This document shows, piece by piece, positions 27,013 to 35,032 of a stretch of DNA of 64,000 nt. Source of the stretch: Pedobacter aquae (lineage in GTDB: Bacteria > Bacteroidota > Bacteroidia > Sphingobacteriales > Sphingobacteriaceae); the NCBI RefSeq assembly GCF_008195825.1, contig NZ_CP043329.1, positions 1,798,001 through 1,862,000 of the forward strand, read 5' to 3'. Every line of letters begins with the position of its first letter. Position 1 is the first letter of the stretch. Below the pieces are notes generated by a model. The model saw only the letters and a list, made by a program, of their open reading frames with translations, made no database searches and was not told where the DNA came from. A program made the translations under genes and the position numbers.

Positions 27013-27135
27013 AAGAGGCTGTCTCAAAAATAGTATCTGTCACATTGAGCGGAGTCGAAATGTTCTCTGATATGCTTAGAAAAGGCTTCGACTCCGCTCA
27101 GCCTGACACAAAATGGTAATTTGAGACAGCCTCTT
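27013..27135. repeat. Long nested inverted repeat (123 bp), terminator- or MITE-like
   Basis: The outer arms AAGAGGCTGTCTCAAA (27013-27028) and TTTGAGACAGCCTCTT (27120-27135) are perfect complements of 16 bp. Nested inside, TGAGCGGAGTCGAA (27046-27059) pairs with TTCGACTCCGCTCA (27087-27100). The element fills the gap between two convergent genes and could terminate both. The inner arm resembles a repeat scattered through Flavobacterium and Pedobacter intergenic DNA, as I recall. Confidence 0.75.
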
Positions 27136-27149
27136 GTTTTATGTCTTAC

Positions 27150-27491
27150 TTATGCAAAAGATTTCATGTTTCTAATCTCTTCATAAAGCTCAATTACTTT
27201 TTTCTGAAGATCAATAACTTCTGTTTCTCTTTCTTGCAACTTCTTAGTAATCACCTCTAGATCAGATGCATACTTTAACTCCTGTTCAGGATCGTTGTAA
27301 GTTAACAATTGTACTACTGTCATATCAAATAAAGCAGAAATTTGCTCTAATCTTGATAAATTAACATCTGTAATTCCTGTTTCAATTTTTGAAAACGCAG
27401 GAATAGAAATATCCAATTGTTTAGAAACATCTTCCTGGCTCCACCCTTTTTGGTGTCTTAATAATCTGATTTTTTTACCTAATAACTTCAT
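27150..27491 (-). CDS. XRE-family HTH regulator with C-terminal coiled coil
   Basis: A 113-residue protein. Residues about 5-65 are a Cro/C1-type helix-turn-helix (KIRLLRHQKGWSQEDVSKQL, then ISIPAFSKIETG). Residues about 75-110 form a heptad-rich coiled coil (ITKKLQERETEVIDLQKKVIELYEEI), probably for dimerisation. It lies downstream of mpl on the same strand, 76 nt away. Target genes unknown. Confidence 0.85.
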   Translation of the reverse strand: MKLLGKKIRLLRHQKGWSQEDVSKQLDISIPAFSKIETGITDVNLSRLEQISALFDMTVVQLLTYNDPEQELKYASDLEVITKKLQERETEVIDLQKKVIELYEEIRNMKSFA

Positions 27492-27567
27492 CTTTAACCT
27501 TACTAAAAAACTTTTTTAACTTCTAAATTTATAAAAAATTTAATAAGCATCAAAAATAAAATGAAAA

Positions 27568-28935
27568 TTAATTGAGTAGCAATTTATTTGCCAATGTAAC
27601 TAAATCAATACCTCCAAAATTACCTGAGCTCATTAATAACAGATTAACATCTCTTAACTGAAACGTTAATAAGTGTTCTTTTATTTTTTCAGGCTGATTA
27701 AAAAATTTTATCTCCTTTGATTTAAAAGCATTCAAGATTTCTTCTTCTGTAAAAGCTTGCATCCCTTTCTGTTTTAATGTTTTATCATCAATAAAGACAA
27801 TAGCATAATCAGCTTGGTTTAATGTATACGCATATTCATTTAAAAAGTTTCTATTTAAACTAGAAAAAGTATGCAATTCTATACAAGCAATTAATTTTCT
27901 TTCTGAATATTGTTCTTTAACAGCTCCAACTGTAGCTTTAAGTTTAGATGGCGAGTGTGCAAAGTCTTTATAAATAACGGTATTATCATTTTCTGCCAGC
28001 TTTTCTAATCTTCTAGCAGCACCTTTAAAAGACTGAATGGCTTCATAAAACTCATCATTTGAAATACCAGCCTCTAAACATGCTAACCTAGCCGCGTTTA
28101 AATTCATGAGATTATGCGCACCAAATATTTCTAAAGGCAATTTTTTATTTTCATTTACTAAAAGAAAAGTCTTACCCGATTTTATAACAGCCTCATGTGC
28201 TTGGTATGGATAAACTTTTAAAGATTTATCACCCTTATAATCGCTTACTAAAGTTTTAAGTGCTACATCATCTTCACAATAAATTAATGTTCCGTTTGGT
28301 TCTATCGTATCAATAAACTTTGTAAACTGTTCTTTGTAATTTTCAAAAGTTGGAAAAACGTTAATATGATCCCATGCTACTCCACTTATGATACCTACAT
28401 GTGCTTTATATAAGTGAAACTTAGGCCTTCTATCAATTGGCGATGCTAAGTACTCATCTCCTTCGATAATAATTAATGGAGCATCAGATAAGCCAACCAT
28501 ATTATCAAAACCTTCTATTTGTGCACCTACCAAGTAATCAAAGTCCTTTTTATGATATTTTAAAACATGAAGAATCATGGAAGTAATGGTTGTTTTACCA
28601 TGACTACCTCCAATGACAATCCTTTTTTTCTGTTTTGATTGCTCATAAATATACTCCGGATAAGAAAAAATAGGAATATTCAATTCCTGAGCTTTTAAAA
28701 GTTCAGGATTGTCTGCTTTAGCATGCATACCAAGAATAACTGCATCAAGTTTGTCACTTATATTTGCTTCATTCCAGCCCTCTTCTGCTGGTAGCAAACC
28801 ATGTTTTGCTAACCTAGATTTTGATGGTTCAAAAACAACATCATCAGAACCTGTAACCTTAAATCCTTTTAAATGTAGTGCTATTGCTAAATTATGCATA
28901 GCCGCACCACCAACGGCAATAAAATGTACTCTCAA
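27568..28935 (-). CDS. mpl: UDP-MurNAc:L-Ala-gamma-D-Glu-meso-DAP ligase (Mpl), peptidoglycan recycling
   Basis: A 455-residue Mur ligase. It opens MRVHFIAVGGAAMHNLAIALHLKGFKVTGSDD (Rossmann-type UDP-binding domain), has the ATP P-loop GGSHGKTTITSMI, and ends in the Mur ligase C-terminal domain (DFAHSPSKLKATVGAVKEQY). Mpl reattaches recycled murein tripeptide to UDP-MurNAc, sparing de novo synthesis. MurC is the closest alternative, but the N-terminus and lack of a MurB/G neighbourhood favour Mpl. Six nt separate it from prmA upstream. Confidence 0.88.
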   Translation of the reverse strand: MRVHFIAVGGAAMHNLAIALHLKGFKVTGSDDVVFEPSKSRLAKHGLLPAEEGWNEANISDKLDAVILGMHAKADNPELLKAQELNIPIFSYPEYIYEQSKQKKRIVIGGSHGKTTITSMILHVLKYHKKDFDYLVGAQIEGFDNMVGLSDAPLIIIEGDEYLASPIDRRPKFHLYKAHVGIISGVAWDHINVFPTFENYKEQFTKFIDTIEPNGTLIYCEDDVALKTLVSDYKGDKSLKVYPYQAHEAVIKSGKTFLLVNENKKLPLEIFGAHNLMNLNAARLACLEAGISNDEFYEAIQSFKGAARRLEKLAENDNTVIYKDFAHSPSKLKATVGAVKEQYSERKLIACIELHTFSSLNRNFLNEYAYTLNQADYAIVFIDDKTLKQKGMQAFTEEEILNAFKSKEIKFFNQPEKIKEHLLTFQLRDVNLLLMSSGNFGGIDLVTLANKLLLN

Positions 28936-28941
28936 AATTTT

Positions 28942-29778
28942 TTACTTTATAAATTTAGCAGAAACCCAATTGTTTAACTCTTTATGCGATATAAATTTCA
29001 AATCATGCTTTCTAGCTTCATCAATAATGATTTCTAAATCTGGCTCTTTGTAGAAACCACTCATAAAAAGCTCGCCACCTTCTTTTAGCGCTGTAGCATA
29101 ACGGTCTATTTGTTCTAACAGAATATTTCTATTGATATTAGCCAAAATAACATCATAAATTTTATTTGGGATAGCTTCTTTAGAACCACAAATAGCAGTA
29201 AGATTTTGTATATCATTTAATGCTGCATTTTCCAATGCGCTATCATAACTCAATTCATCATAATCTATAGCGTCTACTTCTTTTGCACCTAATTTAGAAG
29301 CCAGAATAGCCAAAATACCTGTACCGCATCCCATATCTAAGATATTTTTATCCTTTAGTTCTGTTTCTAACAACCATTCTAACATTAAAACAGTTGTTTG
29401 ATGATGCCCTGTGCCGAAAGCCATTTTAGGGTCTATCACAATTTCATAAGGGAAGTGTGGCTTAGACTCATGAAAAGTTGCTCTGATGTAAACTTGATTA
29501 GCCAATTCTATTGGAGAAAAATTACTTTCCCACACTTCATTCCAATTTTTTTGTGGAATCAAATTAACATCATACTTAAAAGTAAACATTTCATGGTATG
29601 CGCTTAAAGCTTGATCTACATGATCTTTATTAAAATCTACCGATTTGATATAGGCTTTAAAACCTAAATCTGTTTCTTCAAAAGTATCAAAACCTATTCC
29701 TGCAAGCTCATTAATTAATAAGTCTTGATGAAAATCTTCGGCAGAAATAAGGGTAAATACCAGTTCGTAATAGTTCAT
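28942..29778 (-). CDS. prmA: Ribosomal protein L11 methyltransferase
   Basis: A 278-residue SAM-dependent methyltransferase. The N-terminal domain (about 1-100) is the L11-binding part; the catalytic domain has FGTGHHQTTVLMLEWLL, motif I ILDMGCGTGILAILASKLGA and the NPPY-like ILANINRNILLEQI. It trimethylates L11 at several positions. It is co-directional and tightly spaced with mpl. Length is normal. Confidence 0.93.
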   Translation of the reverse strand: MNYYELVFTLISAEDFHQDLLINELAGIGFDTFEETDLGFKAYIKSVDFNKDHVDQALSAYHEMFTFKYDVNLIPQKNWNEVWESNFSPIELANQVYIRATFHESKPHFPYEIVIDPKMAFGTGHHQTTVLMLEWLLETELKDKNILDMGCGTGILAILASKLGAKEVDAIDYDELSYDSALENAALNDIQNLTAICGSKEAIPNKIYDVILANINRNILLEQIDRYATALKEGGELFMSGFYKEPDLEIIIDEARKHDLKFISHKELNNWVSAKFIK

Positions 29779-29800
29779 GATGTTGAATTTATGGCAAAAA

Positions 29801-29837
29801 AAAACTTACAGCTATTAATAAATATACTGTAAGTTTT
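29801..29837 (-). terminator. Terminator after tpiA
   Basis: Arms at 29801-29811 and 29827-29837 (AAAACTTACAG / CTGTAAGTTTT) are perfect complements; on the minus strand the second arm runs into a nine-T tract. It follows the tpiA stop by about 18 nt and separates that unit from prmA. Confidence 0.8.
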
Positions 29838-29855
29838 GAAATAATAAGATTAAGA

Positions 29856-30623
29856 TTATGAATTGAAAACTTTTACGATATCTAAAAAGTCTCTTGATTT
29901 TAATGATGCGCCGCCAATTAAGCCACCATCAATATCTGCTTGTGAGAATAACTCGGCAGCGTTTTTTGGATTACAGCTACCACCATATAAAATAGTTGTC
30001 GCCTCTGCAACAGTTTCACCATATTTTGATGCTATTTCTTTTCTGATAAAAGCATGTACTTCCTGAGCCTGCTCTGAAGAAGCTGTAACCCCTGTACCAA
30101 TAGCCCAAACAGGCTCATAAGCAATTACTAATTTTGAAAAATCTGCTGCTGATAAATGGAAAGTTGCCTCTGCTAATTGAGATTTAATGATATCGAAATG
30201 CTTACCACTCTCGCGTTCTTGCAAAGTTTCACCAATACAAAATATAGGCTTTAGGTTGTTCTTTAAAGCTACATCGGTTTTCTTTGCTAATAGCGCATTA
30301 TCTTCACCAAAATACTGGCGACGTTCTGAGTGACCTAAAATCACATACTGAACACCAATAGATGTTAGCATACCAGCAGAAATTTCACCTGTATAGGCAC
30401 CAGCTTCTTCCTGATGACAGTTTTGTGCACCAACAGAAACCTTTTGGTTACCTTTACCTAAAGCTACTAAGCTATGTAAATGAACAAAAGGAGCACAAAC
30501 CACAACTTCTTGTTGGCCTTGTACCTCATCATTTACCATATTTACTACCTCAGAAAATAAGCTCATTCCTTCGGTATAATCTTTATTCATTTTCCAGTTT
30601 CCTGCAACTATTTTTTTTCTCAT
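29856..30623 (-). CDS. tpiA: Triosephosphate isomerase
   Basis: A 255-residue TIM barrel: N-terminus RKKIVAGNWKMNKDY with the catalytic Lys, VILGHSERRQYFGE with the catalytic His, the active-site Glu in VIAYEPVWAIGTG, and the phosphate loop ILYGGSCNP. It interconverts DHAP and glyceraldehyde 3-phosphate in glycolysis. The start codon is 1 nt after the stop of the GlmU-like gene, so the two are probably co-transcribed. Confidence 0.97.
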   Translation of the reverse strand: MRKKIVAGNWKMNKDYTEGMSLFSEVVNMVNDEVQGQQEVVVCAPFVHLHSLVALGKGNQKVSVGAQNCHQEEAGAYTGEISAGMLTSIGVQYVILGHSERRQYFGEDNALLAKKTDVALKNNLKPIFCIGETLQERESGKHFDIIKSQLAEATFHLSAADFSKLVIAYEPVWAIGTGVTASSEQAQEVHAFIRKEIASKYGETVAEATTILYGGSCNPKNAAELFSQADIDGGLIGGASLKSRDFLDIVKVFNS

Positions 30624-30624
30624 T

Positions 30625-31809
30625 TTAAAATCTTCTGTATGCTTCTGTATTATTAAAAATATGTGTTAAAATATCTTTTTCAACATCGTTAAAAACGCTG
30701 CCTCTTCTTTTGTAAACTTCTTCTGCGGTGGTAAACATTTTCTTTAACTGGTAAACCTCAAACCCATGCGAACCTCCCCAAGCAAAATCAGGCACAAAAT
30801 TTCTAGGGAAACCAGCACCAAATATATTAGCACTTACTCCAACTACAGTTCCGGTATTAAACATGGTATTGATACCGCATTTAGCATGGTCTGCCATAAT
30901 TAAGCCGCAAAATTGCAAGCCTGTTTTTCTAAATCTCTGGCTATTATAATTCCATAATTTCACCTCGTCATAATTATTTTTGAGGTTAGAATTGTTAGAA
31001 TCTGCACCTATATTACACCACTCTCCTAAAACTGAATTTCCTAAATAACCATCATGTCCTTTAGACGAACGTCCCCAGATAACGGCATTATTAATCTCTC
31101 CTCCTACTCTAGAATAAGGGCCAATAGTTGTACCTCCATATATTTTTCCTCCCATTTTCACTTGGGAATCATGACAAAGTGCAAAACTGCCTCTTATATG
31201 TGTACCTTCCCATACCTGAGCATTTTTACCCAAGTAAATAGGCCCATTTTTGGTATTAAACGACGAACACTCTGCTTCAACACCTTCCTCAACAAAAATA
31301 TGCTCGCCTATTATGGTATTGGTACTACTTAAGGTAGCTGATGTTCTGTTTTTGGTTAACAAATCAAAATCTGCTCTTATCTCTTGGTCGTTATATTTAA
31401 AAATATCTTCTGGATAAACCAATTTAGTAAAAGTACCATCAAAATTTGCCCGAGCGTATTTGCCTAAATCTTGAAGATTAAAAGCATTTGCATCTGTATC
31501 AGCTAATTTAATAGCTAGGACAACATCATCTTTCACTAAAAGCTCCGCATCTTTTAAAGCATCAATAGCTTCTAGTAGGGGCTGATTAGGAAGAACAGAA
31601 CCATTAATAAAAATATTCTGTTTTTGAATAAGGATTGGATATTTTACCTGAAGGTAGTCTGTAGTTAAGTAGGATGATTCCTGTTGCAGATAGTGCTCCC
31701 ATTTTTTTGATATGGTGAGTATACCAATTCTAAGATCTGCAACTGGGCGGGTAAATGTCAAAGGGAATAAACTTTCCCTGGATTGATCATCAAAGAGAAT
31801 GATTGCCAT
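30625..31809 (-). CDS. GlmU-family putative sugar nucleotidyltransferase with left-handed beta-helix
   Basis: A 394-residue protein. MAIILFDDQSRESLFPLTFTRPVADLRIGILTI marks the divergent nucleotidyltransferase domain (to about 185). The remainder is a hexapeptide-repeat beta-helix (IGEHIFVEEGVEAECS, GPIYLGKNAQVWEG, GGTTIGPYSRVGGEINN). Bacteroidota carry this GlmU-like protein widely; it is not canonical GlmU and the exact sugar phosphate is unknown. The ATG at 31809 is chosen over a TTG extension. The first codons overlap the rpmE terminator region, and tpiA follows after 1 nt. Confidence 0.83.
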   Translation of the reverse strand: MAIILFDDQSRESLFPLTFTRPVADLRIGILTISKKWEHYLQQESSYLTTDYLQVKYPILIQKQNIFINGSVLPNQPLLEAIDALKDAELLVKDDVVLAIKLADTDANAFNLQDLGKYARANFDGTFTKLVYPEDIFKYNDQEIRADFDLLTKNRTSATLSSTNTIIGEHIFVEEGVEAECSSFNTKNGPIYLGKNAQVWEGTHIRGSFALCHDSQVKMGGKIYGGTTIGPYSRVGGEINNAVIWGRSSKGHDGYLGNSVLGEWCNIGADSNNSNLKNNYDEVKLWNYNSQRFRKTGLQFCGLIMADHAKCGINTMFNTGTVVGVSANIFGAGFPRNFVPDFAWGGSHGFEVYQLKKMFTTAEEVYKRRGSVFNDVEKDILTHIFNNTEAYRRF

Positions 31810-31820
31810 GCTGCAAAAAA

Positions 31821-31856
31821 ACAAAAAAGTCCCGACAAATTAGTCGAGACTTTATA
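31821..31856 (-). terminator. Terminator after rpmE
   Basis: AAAGTC/GACTTT and CGAC/GTCG arms (31826-31853) form a stem with one mismatch; on the minus strand the T-rich tract runs on toward the start of the GlmU-like gene 12 nt away. Confidence 0.7.
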
Positions 31857-31877
31857 AAAAATATCTTTTTTATAAAA

Positions 31878-32126
31878 TTATTTTTTTGCGTAACGATTTT
31901 TGAATTTATCGATACGTCCTGCAGTATCTACTAACTTCATTTTACCAGTATAAAAAGGGTGCGAAGTATGAGAAATCTCTAATTTAACTAGAGGGTACTC
32001 ATTACCGTCTTCCCATTTAACTGTTTCGTTGGTATTGATACAAGATTTAGTTATAAAAGCATATTCGTTAGACATGTCTTTAAAAACAACTAATCTGTAG
32101 TTTGATGGATGCAAATCTTTTTTCAT
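31878..32126 (-). CDS. rpmE2: 50S ribosomal protein L31 type B
   Basis: An 82-residue L31 of the B type: [45 protein letters not shown]. It lacks the CxxC zinc pairs of type A L31, as is usual for Bacteroidota. Single gene with its own terminator. Confidence 0.96.
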   Translation of the reverse strand: MKKDLHPSNYRLVVFKDMSNEYAFITKSCINTNETVKWEDGNEYPLVKLEISHTSHPFYTGKMKLVDTAGRIDKFKNRYAKK

Positions 32127-32218
32127 TATATTTCAGTTCCTTTCAGTCCCATTTTTAAGAGGGGCAAATATATTAATTTATTATCTGAATTATCAAATGA
32201 ATTCTACTTTTTTTTGAA

Positions 32219-32620
32219 TTACCTTATTTCTTGGCAAATTTCTATTAAAACACCATTTGTATTTTTAGGATGTAAGAAGGCAATCCATTTATCATCAGCC
32301 CCTTTTCTAGGCTCGGGATTAATAAGTTCATACCCTAAAGCTTGCAATCTTTTTATCTCTTCAAAAATATCATCAACCTCAAAAGCTAAATGATGTACGC
32401 CCTCACCTCTTTTATTTAAGAATTTTGCAATAGCACTTTCATCACTTAACGCTGCTAAGAGTTCAACTTTACTTTCTCCCGCTTGTAAGAACACTGTTTT
32501 TACTTGTTGTTCTACCACATCTTCCTCTTTATAAACTTTTGTGTTCATGATAGCCTCAAAAACCGGAATAGCATCTTTTAAACTCTTAACTGCAATACCT
32601 ACATGGTCTAATTTCTTCAT
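32219..32620 (-). CDS. mce: Methylmalonyl-CoA epimerase
   Basis: A 133-residue vicinal-oxygen-chelate protein: KKLDHVGIAVKSLKDAIPVFE with the first metal His, GVHHLAFEVDDI with a second, and IAFLHPKNTNGVLIEICQ at the end with the Glu ligand. It converts (S)- to (R)-methylmalonyl-CoA between propionyl-CoA carboxylase and methylmalonyl-CoA mutase. The ATG at 32620 is preferred over a TTG two codons upstream. The neighbours are unrelated. Confidence 0.92.
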   Translation of the reverse strand: MKKLDHVGIAVKSLKDAIPVFEAIMNTKVYKEEDVVEQQVKTVFLQAGESKVELLAALSDESAIAKFLNKRGEGVHHLAFEVDDIFEEIKRLQALGYELINPEPRKGADDKWIAFLHPKNTNGVLIEICQEIR

Positions 32621-32698
32621 ACTCAAAATTGCATTTTTATGACCAATTTACCTATATCTAGATAGACAATATATATAACCTCTCCAAAACTTTTTTCT

Positions 32699-32706
32699 TA
32701 TCTTTG
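32699..32706 (+). promoter_or_regulatory. -7 box TATCTTTG of iscS
   Basis: Exact TAnnTTTG match 35 nt before the iscS ATG. It should drive iscS and probably iscU-iscA. Confidence 0.6.
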
Positions 32707-32741
32707 TTGTTGATTTAAAATAATTCTAAATAATACATAAG

Positions 32742-33956
32742 ATGTTAACTACACCTATATATCTAGATAATAATGCAACAACGCCTATGGACCCAAGGGT
32801 TCTTGAAGCGATGCTACCTTATTTCACTCAAAAATTTGGAAATGCTGCTAGCAGAAACCATCCATTTGGTTGGGTTGCAGAAGAGGCTGTTGATTATGCT
32901 CGTGAACAAGTTGCAAAATTAATTGGTGCTTCAGAAAAAGAAATTATTTTCACTTCTGGCGCTACAGAATCTGACAACTTAGCTATCAAAGGCGTTTTTG
33001 AAATGTATAAAGACAAAGGTAATCATATCATTACCTTAACTACAGAACACAAAGCCGTTTTAGACACTTGTAAACACTTAGAAAAATTGGGCGCTCAGGT
33101 TACTTACCTTGAGGTTGAGTCTGATGGTTTGCTAGATTTACAAAAATTAGAGGCTGCTATGACTCCTCAAACCATCTTAGTTTCTGTGATGTACGGAAAT
33201 AATGAGATTGGGGTTATCCAACCTATCAAAGAAATTTCTGCTATAGCACATAAACATGGTGCGTTATTTTTCTCTGATGCTACACAAGCAGTAGGTAAAA
33301 TACCTGTAAATGTAAACGAAGATGGTATTGACTTAATGGCCTTTACTGGTCATAAAATGTACGGACCAAAAGGTGTTGGTGCACTTTATGTAAGAAGAAA
33401 AAACCCAAGAGTAAAAGTAACATCTCAAATGGATGGTGGTGGCCACGAAAGAGGCATGCGTTCTGGTACATTAAATGTTCCTGGTATTGTAGGCTTTGGT
33501 AAAGCCTGTGAACTTTGCCACTTAGAAATGGAACAAGACGCTAAAAGACTTTCTGCTTTAAGAGATAAATTAGAAAATAGCTTACTTACGCTAGAAGAGT
33601 CTTACGTTAATGGTAATAAAGAAAGTAGATTGCCACATACTACAAATATCTCTTTTAAATATGTTGAAGGAGAAGGTTTAATGATGGCCATGAAAGATAT
33701 GGCAGTTTCTTCTGGTTCTGCTTGTACATCAGCTTCTTTAGAACCTTCTTATGTTTTAAAAAATCTTGGTTTATCTGATGATTTAGCACATTCTTCTATC
33801 AGATTTGGATTAGGACGTTTCTCAACAGAAGAAGAAGTTGATTTTGCAATAGAAAACACTAAAAAAGCAGTTAATCACTTAAGAGAACTATCTCCTCTTT
33901 GGGAAATGTTTAAAGAAGGAATAGACTTAGATTCTATTGAGTGGGCAGAACACTAG
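32742..33956 (+). CDS. iscS: Cysteine desulfurase IscS
   Basis: A 404-residue PLP enzyme: [19 protein letters not shown], the PLP His region [13 protein letters not shown], the Schiff-base Lys in [14 protein letters not shown], and the active Cys loop [17 protein letters not shown]. It mobilises sulfur from cysteine for Fe-S cluster assembly and tRNA thiolation. iscU and iscA follow on the same strand. Full length. Confidence 0.97.
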   Translation: MLTTPIYLDNNATTPMDPRVLEAMLPYFTQKFGNAASRNHPFGWVAEEAVDYAREQVAKLIGASEKEIIFTSGATESDNLAIKGVFEMYKDKGNHIITLTTEHKAVLDTCKHLEKLGAQVTYLEVESDGLLDLQKLEAAMTPQTILVSVMYGNNEIGVIQPIKEISAIAHKHGALFFSDATQAVGKIPVNVNEDGIDLMAFTGHKMYGPKGVGALYVRRKNPRVKVTSQMDGGGHERGMRSGTLNVPGIVGFGKACELCHLEMEQDAKRLSALRDKLENSLLTLEESYVNGNKESRLPHTTNISFKYVEGEGLMMAMKDMAVSSGSACTSASLEPSYVLKNLGLSDDLAHSSIRFGLGRFSTEEEVDFAIENTKKAVNHLRELSPLWEMFKEGIDLDSIEWAEH

Positions 33957-33972
33957 TTAAATTACAATTTAG

Positions 33973-34091
33973 AGATTTACGATTTTAGATTAGACCTGCG
34001 TACTAAAAAGCTAAAATCAAAAATTTGAAAATAAAAATAGAATTATAAATTGATTTACGATAAAAAGGCTTAAGTCTAAAATCGTAAATCT
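33973..34091. repeat. 17-bp inverted repeat between iscS and iscU
   Basis: AGATTTACGATTTTAGA (33973-33989) and its perfect complement (34075-34091) bracket an 85-nt loop, with a third partial copy (GATTTACGAT) near 34052. Similar words (ACGATTTTAGATTTTA) recur near 38948 before pyrC, so this is a dispersed intergenic repeat. It could reduce read-through from iscS into iscU. Confidence 0.7.
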
Positions 34092-34106
34092 TAAATCTTA
34101 AATAAA

Positions 34107-34520
34107 ATGGCATATTCAGATAAAGTAATTGACCACTACAGTAACCCAAGAAACGTGGGTACTTTAGATAAAAGCAAAAAAAATGTAGGTACAGGCTTAG
34201 TTGGTGCACCAGAGTGTGGCGACGTTATGCGCTTACAAATTGAAGTTGATGACAACAATATCATTACCGATGCAAAATTCAAAACTTTTGGTTGCGGTTC
34301 TGCAATTGCTTCTTCTTCTTTAGCTACAGAATGGTTAAAAGGCAAGTCTATTGATGATGCAATTACCATTGATAATATGGATATCGTAGAAGAGTTAGCT
34401 TTACCTCCTGTAAAAATTCACTGTTCTGTTTTAGCAGAAGATGCAATTAAATCTGCAATCAATGATTACAGAGTTAAAAATGGTTTACCAGCTTTAGAGT
34501 TGGAAAAATCACATCATTAA
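34107..34520 (+). CDS. iscU: Fe-S cluster scaffold IscU
   Basis: A 137-residue scaffold: MAYSDKVIDHYSNPRNVGTLD, three conserved cysteines in GAPECGDVMRL, FKTFGCGSAIASSS and PPVKIHCSVLAEDAIKSA, and the LPPVK motif (here LALPPVKIH) recognised by the HscA chaperone. A cluster is built on it with sulfur from IscS. hscA is at 40676 in this window, not adjacent. Confidence 0.97.
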   Translation: MAYSDKVIDHYSNPRNVGTLDKSKKNVGTGLVGAPECGDVMRLQIEVDDNNIITDAKFKTFGCGSAIASSSLATEWLKGKSIDDAITIDNMDIVEELALPPVKIHCSVLAEDAIKSAINDYRVKNGLPALELEKSHH

Positions 34521-34586
34521 TTTGTATTGCGTATAGCGTAGTGAGACTTCGCAATACTCATTATTTAATACCCAATACTAAAAAAT

Positions 34587-34913
34587 ATGGTTACAATAAC
34601 AGATAAAGCAAAGCAAAAAGTAGAGGAGCTGATGTCAGAAGCTAGCCTCGACAGCTCTTATTTTTTAAGAGTTTCTGTTAAGGGTGGTGGTTGTTCTGGT
34701 TTATCTTATAATATGGATTTTGATAACGAATCTCAAACTGGAGACCAAGCTTTTGAAGATAAAGGAGTTAAAATTGTTTTAGACATGAAATCTTTCCTTT
34801 ATTTGGCTGGCACCGAACTTGATTTTTCTGATGGTTTAAATGGTAAAGGATTTAACTTTATCAATCCAAACGCTAGCAGAACCTGCGGATGCGGTGAAAG
34901 CTTCTCTGTATAA
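34587..34913 (+). CDS. iscA: A-type Fe-S carrier IscA
   Basis: A 108-residue A-type carrier with the three ligand cysteines in GGCSGLSY and RTCGCGESF. It accepts and delivers Fe-S clusters downstream of IscU. It closes the iscSUA unit; a terminator follows at 34937-34964. Confidence 0.95.
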   Translation: MVTITDKAKQKVEELMSEASLDSSYFLRVSVKGGGCSGLSYNMDFDNESQTGDQAFEDKGVKIVLDMKSFLYLAGTELDFSDGLNGKGFNFINPNASRTCGCGESFSV

Positions 34914-34936
34914 AGTATTATTGATATTACAATTTT

Positions 34937-34968
34937 AAAAGGCATTCTATAAAGGATGCCTTTTGTTG
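34937..34968 (+). terminator. Terminator after iscA
   Basis: AAAAGGCAT (34937-34945) pairs with ATGCCTTTT (34956-34964), followed by GTTGTTTT. It ends the iscSUA unit. Confidence 0.75.
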
Positions 34969-35032
34969 TTTTATTACTTTAAATAACATAATATTGTCTT
35001 TAAACAACCAGTTATAAAAAGTCTTTATTAAA

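Noticed and set aside
27568..28935. MurC
   Set aside because: The N-terminal sequence and isolated context fit Mpl better than the cell-wall cluster enzyme.
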